This document shows positions 1 to 11,700 of a stretch of 59,217 nt of DNA, piece after piece. The DNA is from an uncultured Gemmatimonadota bacterium (GTDB lineage: Bacteria; Gemmatimonadota; Gemmatimonadetes; Longimicrobiales; Longimicrobiaceae), in contig CADCTW010000074.1 of assembly GCA_902805735.1 (NCBI GenBank), forward strand, positions 1 to 59,217, read 5' to 3'. Under the pieces are notes generated by a model. That model was given only the letters and a program-made list of their open reading frames with translations, did no database searches and was not told where the DNA came from. How positions within the stretch are numbered: position 1 is the stretch's first letter; the number at the start of each line of letters is the position of its first letter. The translations under genes and the position numbers were made by a program.

Positions 1-109
1 TGTAAGATGATGGGGGGCAACGGCTTGGATCAGAAGGCGCGCGCGGAACGGGCGTTGCCCCTGGGGAATGCGGCACCCGTGGGACCGCACCCTCCAGCAC
101 CACACGACC

Positions 110-1273
110 ATGCGCACCTCTTTCCGCTTCACCGCGCTCGCGGCGCTCTTCCTGGCCGCGGCGTGCGACGACAACCCCGGCTTCGTGGGCGACCGGCTGG
201 ACGCCCCGGAGGACCTGAGCGCGAGCTACGCCTGGGTCTTCGAGGGGTTCACCTCGTCCGGCCAGCCGGTGGGGTACCCGGCGGTGGACCTCACCTGGTA
301 TCCGCCCGCGAGCTGGAATTACGAGCCCTTCCGCGTGTACGGGCGCCGGCCCGGTGACTCCGGCTACTCGCTGATCGCCACGGTGACGTCGTGCACTGAG
401 AACGGGTGCACGTACCGCGACCGCAACGTGCAGCCCAACACCAGCTACACCTACTACGTCGCCACCACCGACGAGGAGTACGACGAGGAGGCGCCCAGCA
501 CGTCCACCACGGCGTACGTGGCTCCTTCCAACACCCCCGCGGCGCCGCGGATGGGGACGGCGGTGGGGCTGGACAGCGCGGTGTACCTGCGCTGGGAGGA
601 TGGCGGGAACGGCGCCAACATCGGCCGCTACCGCGTCTACCTCACGCGCATCAACGACCGCGCCGACTACCTGTACCCGGCCGGCGAGTCGGACGGCAAC
701 GGCTACGTGGACCTGAGCGCCCGCAACGGCGCGGTGTACGGCTACCGCGTGGCGGCGGTGGACACGCTGGGCCGCGTCAGCGCCCTGAGCGCCGAAGTGA
801 CGGCCGTCCCGCGCCCCGACCGCACCTCGGAGCTGGTGTACGCCCTCTCGGACAACGCGGCGCAGAGCGGCTTCCGCTTCGACGTGCAGGGCCGCACCGG
901 GCGCATCGTGAGCGGCACCGCGGGCGACGCGCACTGGCGGCTGGAGCGGGACGCCAACGGGTGGCGCATGGTGCCGCTGAACGGCGCGCGCATCGCGGAC
1001 GCGGGGCGCACCACGGCGCTGGCCTGCGGGCCGGGAGCGGGCCCGGAGTGCGTCGCCGTCACCCGCGCCCCGGCCAGCGGCTTCGTCAACACGCCGGTGG
1101 CGCTCTCGCCGGAGAGCAGCTACGTGATCGCCTTCACGGGGAACACCGGCGCCACGCATTACGGAGTGGTCCGCGTGCAGCTCCTGGGGAGCGACCAGCA
1201 GAACCGCTCGCTGATGGTCTTCGACTGGTCGCTGCAGCTCGTTCCCAACGAGCCGCGCCTGGACCGCCGCTGA
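110..1273 (+). CDS. Fibronectin type III-like lipoprotein
   Basis: Predicted secreted lipoprotein of 387 residues. The start at 110 gives a short positive N-terminus, a hydrophobic stretch and a lipobox-like AAAC followed by acidic residues; an upstream in-frame ATG at 68 would put 14 unlikely residues before the signal. The body shows two fibronectin-III-like segments, one around residues 35-145 ending in SYTYYVATTDEEY, the second around 150-235 with VYGYRVAAVDTLGRVSALS. The C-terminal ~150 residues are beta-rich and not recognised. The likely role is at the cell envelope, perhaps binding; no catalytic motif was seen. No operon partner is visible, since hutH follows after a palindromic repeat and its own promoter-like sequence. 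Confidence 0.75.
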   Translation: MRTSFRFTALAALFLAAACDDNPGFVGDRLDAPEDLSASYAWVFEGFTSSGQPVGYPAVDLTWYPPASWNYEPFRVYGRRPGDSGYSLIATVTSCTENGCTYRDRNVQPNTSYTYYVATTDEEYDEEAPSTSTTAYVAPSNTPAAPRMGTAVGLDSAVYLRWEDGGNGANIGRYRVYLTRINDRADYLYPAGESDGNGYVDLSARNGAVYGYRVAAVDTLGRVSALSAEVTAVPRPDRTSELVYALSDNAAQSGFRFDVQGRTGRIVSGTAGDAHWRLERDANGWRMVPLNGARIADAGRTTALACGPGAGPECVAVTRAPASGFVNTPVALSPESSYVIAFTGNTGATHYGVVRVQLLGSDQQNRSLMVFDWSLQLVPNEPRLDRR

Positions 1274-1352
1274 CCGCCGTCGTCCCGGGCGGCCGGGGCC
1301 GACGAACGCCGGGAAGCTGACCGAAGCTCCCGCGCCGTCCCGGGGCGGCGGC

Positions 1353-1404
1353 TCATGCACGGAGGCACGGAGAGATCTTCTCTCCGTGCCTCCGTGTATC
1401 TGCA
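1353..1404. repeat. HRD-type palindromic repeat, full copy 1
   Basis: Inverted repeat of the GGCACGGAGAGA / TCTCTCCGTGCC type with a 3-base loop, extended outward by GTGC/TCCGTG and CATG at each end. It carries no T-tract, so it is not a classical terminator. It lies between the fibronectin-like gene and hutH. Confidence 0.85.
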
Positions 1405-1416
1405 TGGGCCGGGGGG

Positions 1417-1446
1417 TTGGCCCCCCCGCCTTCGGCGCCTTATCTT
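1417..1446 (+). promoter_or_regulatory. Putative hutH promoter
   Basis: TTGGCC and TATCTT are separated by 18 bases, which would start transcription about 30 bases before the hutH start. The -10 resembles those of two other promoters in the window (TAGCTT). This is prediction by eye only. Confidence 0.45.
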
Positions 1447-1481
1447 GAGGGCCCCACCACACCACCCTGCGGGAGCTCCCA

Positions 1482-3023
<1,542 letters not shown>

Positions 3024-3101
3024 AGACGGGTAGTCCAGTTCGGCGATTCGCGGCACGTCGGGTGCCCGGAAGGCGGCCAATCCATTCGAGGAGATCATCC
3101 C

Positions 3102-3662
3102 ATGGCGACCGAGCCCGCTTTCCAGCACTGGAGCTATGCCGAGTTCGAGCGTCTCCCCGATGACGGCAACCGCTACGAGGTCATTGCGGGCGAGCTGGTC
3201 GTGAGCCCCTCGCCGCGTCCAAAGCACCAGCGGGCGTTGGTACGGCTAACCTCCGCCCTGGAAGGCTTCACACAGGCACACGGACTCGGTGAGGTTTACC
3301 CTGGCCCGATCGACGTGCTCTTCGGCGAGGGCGACTACCTGGCGCCGGACCTGGTGTTCGTGCGCCGGGAGCGCGCTGGAGTCGTCTCCGAGCGCGCGAT
3401 CGAGAGCGCGCCCGATCTGGTGGTCGAGATCATCTCGCCTTGCACCGCGCTGCGGGACCGCGGGATCAAGCGCGAGAGGTACGCGCTCTTTGGCGTGCCG
3501 CTCTACTGGGTCGTCGATATCGAACTGCGCCAGGTCGAGGTTTATCGGCTCGCCGAAAGCCCGTACGAGCCGGTCGAGATCGCGACCGACACGCTGGTGT
3601 GGCAGCCGGTGGCGGATGGCCCGGCGCTCACGCTGTCGGTCCCGCACATCGTGGGTGCATGA
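3102..3662 (+). CDS. Uma2 family endonuclease, copy 1
   Basis: Member of the Uma2 (DUF820) PD-(D/E)XK nuclease-fold family, whose cellular role is generally unknown and which is often multicopy. Of 186 residues, the conserved set is visible: Asp83 in APDLVFV, Glu109 in LVVEII, Asp119, Lys123 in GIKRERY and the GVPLYWVVD strand. The ATG follows a GAGGAG Shine-Dalgarno. It is the first of three tandem copies sharing an almost identical 60-base leader and first ~35 codons. The 3' third differs from copies 2 and 3. Biochemical function cannot be assigned beyond the fold. Confidence 0.88.
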   Translation: MATEPAFQHWSYAEFERLPDDGNRYEVIAGELVVSPSPRPKHQRALVRLTSALEGFTQAHGLGEVYPGPIDVLFGEGDYLAPDLVFVRRERAGVVSERAIESAPDLVVEIISPCTALRDRGIKRERYALFGVPLYWVVDIELRQVEVYRLAESPYEPVEIATDTLVWQPVADGPALTLSVPHIVGA

Positions 3663-3678
3663 TACAACGCGAACCGCG

Positions 3679-3704
3679 GGGCTCACACGGAGGCACGGAG
3701 AGAA
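3679..3704 (+). repeat. HRD-type repeat, half copy
   Basis: Single arm (GGGCTCACACGGAGGCACGG and following purines) without its complementary arm. It marks the left edge of the ~695-base unit carrying Uma2 copy 2, and recurs at 4374 before copy 3. Confidence 0.7.
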
Positions 3705-3739
3705 GCGGTTAGCGCGAAGAAGGGGACCGGTAGCTCAAT

Positions 3740-3801
3740 TCGGCGATCCGCGGCACGTCGGGTGCCTGGAAGGCGGCCAATCCATTCGAGGAGATCATCC
3801 C
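3740..3801 (+). repeat. Conserved leader of Uma2 copies
   Basis: A 60-base leader starting CGGCGATCCGCGGCAC and ending GAGATCATCCC just before the ATG. The same sequence occurs at about 4437-4496, where I see no difference, and at about 3042-3101 with two differences. It carries the ribosome binding site GAGGAG. Being better conserved than much of the coding sequence, it suggests gene conversion or a shared leader function. Confidence 0.75.
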
Positions 3802-4368
3802 ATGGCGACCAAGCCCGCATTCCAGCACTGGAGCTATGCCGAGTTCGAGCGTCTCCCCGACGACGGCAATCGCTACGAAGTCATCGCGGGGGAGCTGGTC
3901 GTGAGCCCCTCCCCGGGCACGCAGCACCAAACCATCTTCGGGGAGCTGTTCCCCCTGCTGAAGTCGTTCGTTCGCGCCAACGGGCTCGGGAACGTGCTGG
4001 CCAGTCCGACGGACATCCTCTTCGCGGAGGGTGACTACCTGGTGCCGGATCTGGTATTCGTCCGCAGCGAGCGCACGGACATCATCAGCGCCCGCGGCGT
4101 GGAAGGCCCGCCCGATCTCGTGGTCGAGATCCTCTCGCATTCCACCGCGTTCCGTGACCGGGGGATCAAGCGCGAGCGGTATGCCCGGTTCGGCGTGCCC
4201 GAGTACTGGATCATCGATCCGCGCACGCAGCAGATGGAGGTATACCGGCTGGCGGAGGATGCTTCGCGGCCGGCGGTCGTGGTCTCCGGCCGCTTCGAGT
4301 GGCAGCCGCGGCCGGGCGGACCCACGCTAGCCGTGGAAATGGCGGAGCTCTTCCGTGGGCTGGATTAA
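3802..4368 (+). CDS. Uma2 family endonuclease, copy 2
   Basis: Second tandem Uma2-fold protein, 188 residues. Motifs match copy 1: VPDLVFV, LVVEILSHST, RDRGIKRERY and FGVPEYWIIDP, so the nuclease-like core looks intact. The N-terminal ~35 residues are nearly identical to the other copies, the middle is divergent, and the last residues (MAELFRGLD) match copy 3 almost exactly. This mosaic is what repeated exchange between tandem copies would leave. The start at 3802 is fixed by GAGGAG in the conserved leader. A role in defence or mobile DNA is possible but unsupported. Confidence 0.88.
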   Translation: MATKPAFQHWSYAEFERLPDDGNRYEVIAGELVVSPSPGTQHQTIFGELFPLLKSFVRANGLGNVLASPTDILFAEGDYLVPDLVFVRSERTDIISARGVEGPPDLVVEILSHSTAFRDRGIKRERYARFGVPEYWIIDPRTQQMEVYRLAEDASRPAVVVSGRFEWQPRPGGPTLAVEMAELFRGLD

Positions 4369-4373
4369 CAGCG

Positions 4374-4399
4374 GGGCTCACCCGGAGGCACGGAGAGAA
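4374..4399 (+). repeat. HRD-type repeat, half copy
   Basis: One arm only (GGGCTCACCCGGAGGCACGG and following). It precedes Uma2 copy 3 in the same arrangement as the half copy at 3679, so it was duplicated together with the gene unit. Confidence 0.7.
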
Positions 4400-4496
4400 G
4401 CGGTTAGCGCGTAGAAGGGGACCGGTAGCTCAATTCGGCGATCCGCGGCACGTCGGGTGCCTGGAAGGCGGCCAATCCATTCGAGGAGATCATCCC

Positions 4497-5063
4497 ATGG
4501 CGACCAAGCCCGCTTTCCAGCACTGGAGTTATGCCGAGTTCGAACGTCTCCCCGACGACGGCAACCGCTACGAAGTCATCGCGGGGCAACTGGTCGTGAC
4601 CCCCAGCCCCGGGTTCGCGCACCAGGAGATCATCGGCCGGCTGTTCGTGCAGATGCGTCCCTTCGTAGACGCGCACAGGCTCGGACATCTGATTCTGAGC
4701 CCGTTCGACGTACTCTTTGGCGAGGGCGATTATCTCGTCCCGGACCTATCGTTCGTCCGAGCCGACCGTGCCGCCATCATCCGCAAGCATGGGGTGGAAG
4801 GCCCGCCGGATCTGCTCGTCGAGGTTCTCTCGGAATCGACCTCTTTCCGGGATCGTGGGATCAAGCGGGAGCGCTACGCCCATTTTGGCGTCGCGCAGTA
4901 CTGGGTGATCGACCCACGGTCGTCGCAGATCCACGTGTACCGGCTGCTCGAAGACGCGGAGCGGCCGACGGTGCTGACTTCCGGGACGCTCGAATGGGAG
5001 CCGGTGGCGGGCGGTCCCACCCTCTCCCTGGATGTGGCGGAGCTCTTCCGTGGGCTGGACTAA
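4497..5063 (+). CDS. Uma2 family endonuclease, copy 3
   Basis: Third tandem Uma2-fold protein, 188 residues, with the family set VPDLSFV, LLVEVLSEST, RDRGIKRERY and FGVAQYWVIDP. It shares leader, N-terminus and C-terminus with copy 2 but differs through the middle (residues ~40-165). The ATG follows the conserved GAGGAG. A full palindromic repeat separates it from hutU. The tandem array interrupts what would otherwise be a hutH-hutU pair. Family membership is clear; function is not. Confidence 0.88.
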   Translation: MATKPAFQHWSYAEFERLPDDGNRYEVIAGQLVVTPSPGFAHQEIIGRLFVQMRPFVDAHRLGHLILSPFDVLFGEGDYLVPDLSFVRADRAAIIRKHGVEGPPDLLVEVLSESTSFRDRGIKRERYAHFGVAQYWVIDPRSSQIHVYRLLEDAERPTVLTSGTLEWEPVAGGPTLSLDVAELFRGLD

Positions 5064-5067
5064 CAGC

Positions 5068-5139
5068 GGGGCTCACACAGAGGCACAGAGCCACGGAGAC
5101 GAAGTCATCTCTGTGTCTCTGTGTCTCTGTGTGAGACCC
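5068..5139. repeat. HRD-type palindromic repeat, full copy 2
   Basis: Left arm GGGCTCACACAGAGGCACAG, short loop with GAAGTCA, right arm TCTCTGTGTCTC...GTGTGAGACCC. It ends 17 bases before the hutU ATG, so a hutU mRNA made from upstream would carry this hairpin in its leader. Confidence 0.85.
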
Positions 5140-5156
5140 GCTTCAATGGAGATACC

Positions 5157-6826
<1,670 letters not shown>

Positions 6827-6830
<4 letters not shown>

Positions 6831-7546
6831 AGCTGGCTGGGGCGGCGCTCCTCCTCCTGCTCGGCCCCGCCTGCGCGCCGGTGCTCTCGCACGGCCCGCG
6901 GGTGGAGCCGGGGCTGTTCGCGGGGGGCACGGCTGGGCTGCTGCCCACCCAGGACTCGGCCACCGCGCCGGAGATCCTGACGCCGGCGTGGACCTCGTAC
7001 CTGCGCTACGGCTTCACGGGGAAGACCGGCGGGGCGGCGGGCTCGCTCGCGCTGTCGGTGGGCAACGGCATCGAGGGAGACGTATACCTCCAGCTCCCGC
7101 CGCGCGGGGAGTGGGCGTACGGGGCCGGGACGATGGCGTCGCGGGGCTACGTGATGCCGTACGTGCAGTTCGGCCGCTCGTTCCTGCACGGCCACGAGGT
7201 CTACACTACGCAGGCGTACGTCCGCCGCGAAGACTTCAACGGGCGACTCGGGTTGGATGCCGGACCCAGCGAGGTGCGGCCCCGGTACTGGGCGTCGTCG
7301 CTGGCGATCCGCCAGCGGCGCGGCGCGCTGGGGGCCTCGCTGGAGGTCACCGGCGCATTCGGCCACTACGACGAGCGGGCGATCGGGGTCGGGAACGGGC
7401 CGCCGCCGGCCGCGGCGAGACGCCGCCTGCGGGCGGTCACCGCCAGCGTCACGGCGGACGTCAACCTCGCGCGGTTCCTGGCGGAGGTGGCCGCCGTCAC
7501 GCGCAGGCCCATCCCGCGCCGTCCGCCGGGGGAGATGCCGCCCTGA
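6827..7546 (+). CDS. Hypothetical lipoprotein, possibly outer-membrane associated
   Basis: Unrecognised 239-residue protein. The start codon is most likely TTG overlapping the hutU stop (TTGA), directly followed by [15 protein letters not shown], a lipoprotein-like signal with an imperfect lipobox. The rest alternates polar and hydrophobic residues with many Tyr and Gly (YRYGFTGK-like strands, [17 protein letters not shown]), as in small beta-barrel proteins. The overlap implies translational coupling to hutU, but a transport role in histidine use is only a guess. No enzyme motif is visible. Confidence 0.65.
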
Positions 7547-7560
7547 CGCCGGGTACAGCA

Positions 7561-7586
7561 GGGCTCACACAGAGGCACAGAGAGAA
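7561..7586 (+). repeat. HRD-type repeat, half copy
   Basis: Single left arm GGGCTCACACAGAGGCACAG plus AGAGA, about 35 bases before the GTG start of the ABC ATPase gene. No complementary arm follows. Confidence 0.75.
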
Positions 7587-7620
7587 GCGCTCGTCCACTC
7601 CCCCCGCCACACCCCGCGCC

Positions 7621-8730
7621 GTGAACCTCGTCATCAGCCAGCTTTCCAAGACCTATCCCAACGGCGTGCACGCGCTGCGCGGGGTGTCGCTCGCCATCAA
7701 GCCCGGGATGTTCGGGCTGCTGGGGCCCAACGGGGCGGGGAAGAGCACCCTGATGCGCATCCTGGCCACGCTGCAGGAGGCCGATTCCGGCGAGGCGCGG
7801 CTGGGGGAGATCGACGTGCTGCGCGACAAGGAGTCGCTGCGCCGCACGCTGGGGTACCTGCCGCAGGAGTTCGGCGTGTATCCCAGGTCCACGGCCGAGG
7901 AGATGCTGGACCACTTCGCGCTCCTCAAGGGGATCACGGCCAGGGGCGAGCGGCGCGACACGGTGGCCGCCCTCCTCCAGCAGACCAACCTGTGGGATGC
8001 GCGCAGGCGGAGGCTGGACGGTTTCAGCGGCGGGATGCGCCAGCGCTTCGGGATCGCGGTGGCGCTGATCGGCGATCCGCGGCTGATCATCGTGGACGAG
8101 CCCACGGCCGGGCTGGACCCGGCGGAGCGCGCCCGCTTCCTCAACCTGCTCAGCGAGCTGGGGGAGCGCGCGGTCGTCATCCTCTCCACGCACATCGTGG
8201 AGGACGTGAGCGAGCTGTGCACGCGCATGGCCATCATCGAGCGCGGCTCCATCCGCCTGGAGGCCGAGCCGCTGCGCGCCGTGGAGGCGCTGCGCGGGCG
8301 CGTGTGGAGGCGCGGCGTGGACCGCGCCCTGCTGCCCAGGGTGGAGGAGGCGCTCCCCGTGATCTCCACGACGCTGGTGGGCGGCCGCACGCTGGTGCAC
8401 GTGTACGGCGACGCACCCCCCGACCCCACCTGGGAGCCGGTGGAGCCGGACCTCAAGGACGTGTACTTCACGGTGATGAAGGGGATCGAGGTGTCGCCCG
8501 ACGTGGCGGCCGACGTCGAGCCCGAGCCCCTCCCGCCGCTCGTCCTGCCCCCGCCGCAGGCGCCCGCCCCCGTAGACGCGCGCGTGAGCCCCGCCGGCTG
8601 GTCCGATCCGTTCGCGCCGCCGCTCCCCGCGCCGGACGCGTTCCCTCCACCGTTCGCGGACCTCCCGCCGCCGCTGCCCGCCGCGGATCCCCCACGACGC
8701 CGCGCGGACGCGCCGCGGGAGGACGAATGA
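7621..8730 (+). CDS. ABC transporter ATP-binding protein
   Basis: ATPase subunit of an ABC-2-type exporter, 369 residues. Walker A GPNGAGKST is at about 35-43, the signature FSGGMRQRFGIA near 133 and Walker B LIIVDEPTAGLD near 153, followed by the H-loop STHIVED. The last ~70 residues form a proline/alanine-rich tail (repeated PPLP, PAPD), unusual for this family and probably disordered. The GTG start at 7621 places the first strand correctly. The gene overlaps the next by ATGA, so this ATPase almost certainly powers the permease/peptidase fusion downstream. Substrate unknown. Confidence 0.93.
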   Translation: MNLVISQLSKTYPNGVHALRGVSLAIKPGMFGLLGPNGAGKSTLMRILATLQEADSGEARLGEIDVLRDKESLRRTLGYLPQEFGVYPRSTAEEMLDHFALLKGITARGERRDTVAALLQQTNLWDARRRRLDGFSGGMRQRFGIAVALIGDPRLIIVDEPTAGLDPAERARFLNLLSELGERAVVILSTHIVEDVSELCTRMAIIERGSIRLEAEPLRAVEALRGRVWRRGVDRALLPRVEEALPVISTTLVGGRTLVHVYGDAPPDPTWEPVEPDLKDVYFTVMKGIEVSPDVAADVEPEPLPPLVLPPPQAPAPVDARVSPAGWSDPFAPPLPAPDAFPPPFADLPPPLPAADPPRRRADAPREDE

Positions 8731-11700
8731 ACGCCTTCCTGGGGATCGCGCGCTACGAGATCCGCCACCACCTGCGGCGGATCTCGGCGTGGGTGTACTC
8801 CGGCGTGCTTTTCCTGATCGCGTGGACGGTGACGTCGTCGCGGGCGGGGGTGTGGCACGAGTTCGACCTGGGGAGCGACCTGCTCCTGGCCAACTCGCCC
8901 CTGCGCGTGACCACGCTGATGCTCACGCTGGGGATGCTCGCCGTGCCCGTGACCTCCGCCATCGCGGGGACGGCGGTGTACCGCGACTTCGAGACGCGCG
9001 CGTACCCCCTCTTCTTCACCACGCCCGTGCCCAAGTGGGCGTACCTGGGCGGGCGCTACCTGGGCGCCGTCGCCGCCAACTTCGTCATCCTGCTGGCCAT
9101 CCCGCTGGGGATCATCGCGGCATGCGCGTCGCCCTTCGCGGACGCGGTGCGGGTGGGGCCCTTCGATCCGCGGGCGTACCTGCACGCGCTGGGCGTGATC
9201 GCGCTCCCCAACCTGCTCTTCACCGCGGCCCTTTTCCTGGTGCTCACGGCGGTGACGCGGCGGATGCTGCCGGCGTACGTGGGCGGCTTCGGGCTGCTGG
9301 TGGGGTGGGCTGTCGCGCTGGTGTTCGCGGGGACGGTGGAGGAGGAGCTGCTGTTTTACCTGGTGGACCCGTTCGGCGTGGCGCCCACGCTGCGCTCCAC
9401 CCGCTACTGGACGGTGACGGAGCAGAACCACGCGCTCCTCCCGCTCCCTCCGCTCCTCGCGCTCAACCGCGCGATCTGGCTGGCGGTGGGCGCGGGGGTG
9501 TTCGCGTGGGGGGGGCACCGCTTCCGCTTCGCCCACGCGGCGGACGAGCGCGACCTCAACCGCCCCTCCGGCCGGCGCCGCAATGCGGACGATGACGCGC
9601 CGGTGGTGGTGCCGCGCGCCCGCCGCACCTTCGACCGGCGTACGCACGCCCTCCAGCTCGCCGCTACCTTCCGCCGCTCGCTCCGCGAGGTGGTGGGGAA
9701 CGTGTACTTCCCCATTATCGTGGGCTTCTGCCTCCTCTTCGTGCTCCTGCTGGGCGGCGACATCGGCGAGATCTACGGTACGCGCACCTTCCCGGTCACC
9801 TACAAGGTGCTGGAGACGCTGGGTGGCACCTTCGCCCTGTTCGTGCTCATCGTGATCATCTTCTACGCCGGCGAGCTGGTGTGGATGGAGCGCGACCGGC
9901 GCACCCACCAGCTCCACGACGCGGCGCCCGTCCCCACCTGGGTGCCGCTGCTGGCCAAGCTGGCGGCGCTCACCCTGACCGTGGCGCTGCTGCTGGCGGC
10001 GTGCATGGTGTGCGGGATGATGATCCAGGCGTCGCGCGGCTACTTCCGCTTCGAGATCGGCCAGTACCTCAACACCCTTTTCGTCCATCAGCTGCTGGGC
10101 ACGTACCTGCCGCTGATCGTGCTGGCGGTCACCGTGCAGACGCTGTCGAACCACAAGTACGTCGGCCACTTCGTGATGCTGGTCTACTACGTCGTAAGTC
10201 CTTTCGTCACCACCATCTGGGTGAAGCACAACCTGCTGGTGTACAGCTCCGCCCCCACGCTGCAGTACTCGGACATGAACGGGTGGAACGGCGCGCTGGG
10301 GGCGTGGAGCTGGTACGCGCTCTTCTGGGGCGGCGCCGCGGTGCTCCTGGCCATCGCATCCAACCTCTTCTGGCCGCGGGGGGAAGAGCGGGGCGGCGGA
10401 TGGCGGATGCGGCTGGCGCGGATGCGGACGACGCGTCCCCTCCTGGTGGCGGCGACGCTGGCGGGGCTGCTGGTGCTGGGGACGGGCGGGTTCATCGTGT
10501 ACAACACCACCGTCCTCAACCCGTGGACGGCCGAGGACGACTCCGAGGCGGTCCAGCTCCGCTACGAGCGCCTGTACAAGCGCTTCGAGTGGGCGCCGCA
10601 GCCGCGCGTGACGGGGGTGAAGCTGCTGGTGGAGCTCTTCCCGAGGGCGCAGGAGATGAGGGCGCGCGGCACCTACCGCCTGCACAACCGCACCCGGTCG
10701 CGCATCGACTCGGTGCACGTGGACATCTCCAGCGACATGCACATCGGCTCGTTCGCCTTCGACCGGCCCGCCACGCGCGTGCTGCGCGACTCGGCGGGCG
10801 GGTACTACATCTACCGCCTGGCGCGTCCCCTCCTCCCGGGCGACTCGGCCGAGTTCCGCTTCGACGTGGCGGTGCGGACCCCCGGCTTCACCGACGAGCC
10901 GCGCTACGGGCCGGTGGTGGAGAACGGGACCTTCGTCAACAACCAGAGCCTCCCCCGCATCGGGTACAACCCGGAGGGGGAGATCACGGGCGAGGGGGAC
11001 CGCGAGCAGCACGGCCTGCCGCGCCGCCCGCGCGCCAACCGCATCGGCGACGCGCGCGCCCGCACCGTCAACTTCATCAGCCGCGACGCGGACTGGGTGA
11101 CCTTCGAGGCCACCGTGGTGACCGACGCGGACCAGACGGCGGTGGCGCCCGGCTACCTGCAGCGGAGCTGGAAGGAGGGGGACCGGCGCTACTTCCATTA
11201 CCGGATGGACGCGCCGATCCTGAACTTCTACGCCTTCCTCTCCGGCCGCTACGCCGTGCGGCGCGACCGCTGGCGGAACGTGGCGATCGAGGTCTATCAC
11301 CACCCGCCGCACGGCTACAACGTGGAGCGCATGGTGGGCGCGGTGAAGAAGTCGCTGGACTACTTCACGGCCGAGTTCGGGCCCTACCAGCATCGCCAGG
11401 TGCGCATCCTGGAGTTTCCGCGCTACGCGGAGTTCGCGCAGTCGTTCGCCAACACCATCCCGTACTCCGAGGGGATCGGCTTCATCGCGGACGTGCGCAA
11501 GGACGACATCGACTACCCCTTCTTCGTGACCGCGCACGAGGTGGCGCACCAGTGGTGGGGGCACCAGCTGGTGGGCGCGGACGTGCAGGGCGCGGCCATG
11601 CTCAGCGAGACGCTGGCCGAGTACAGCGCCCTGATGGTGATGGAGCGGCAGTTCGGGCGCGCCAAGATCGGCCGCTTCCTGCGCTACGAGCTGGACCAGT

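Noticed and set aside
1353..1404. Palindromic repeats as ordinary Rho-independent terminators
   Set aside because: None of the full copies is followed by a T-tract, several lie in gene leaders, and half copies cannot form the stem. A terminator role is not excluded for individual copies.
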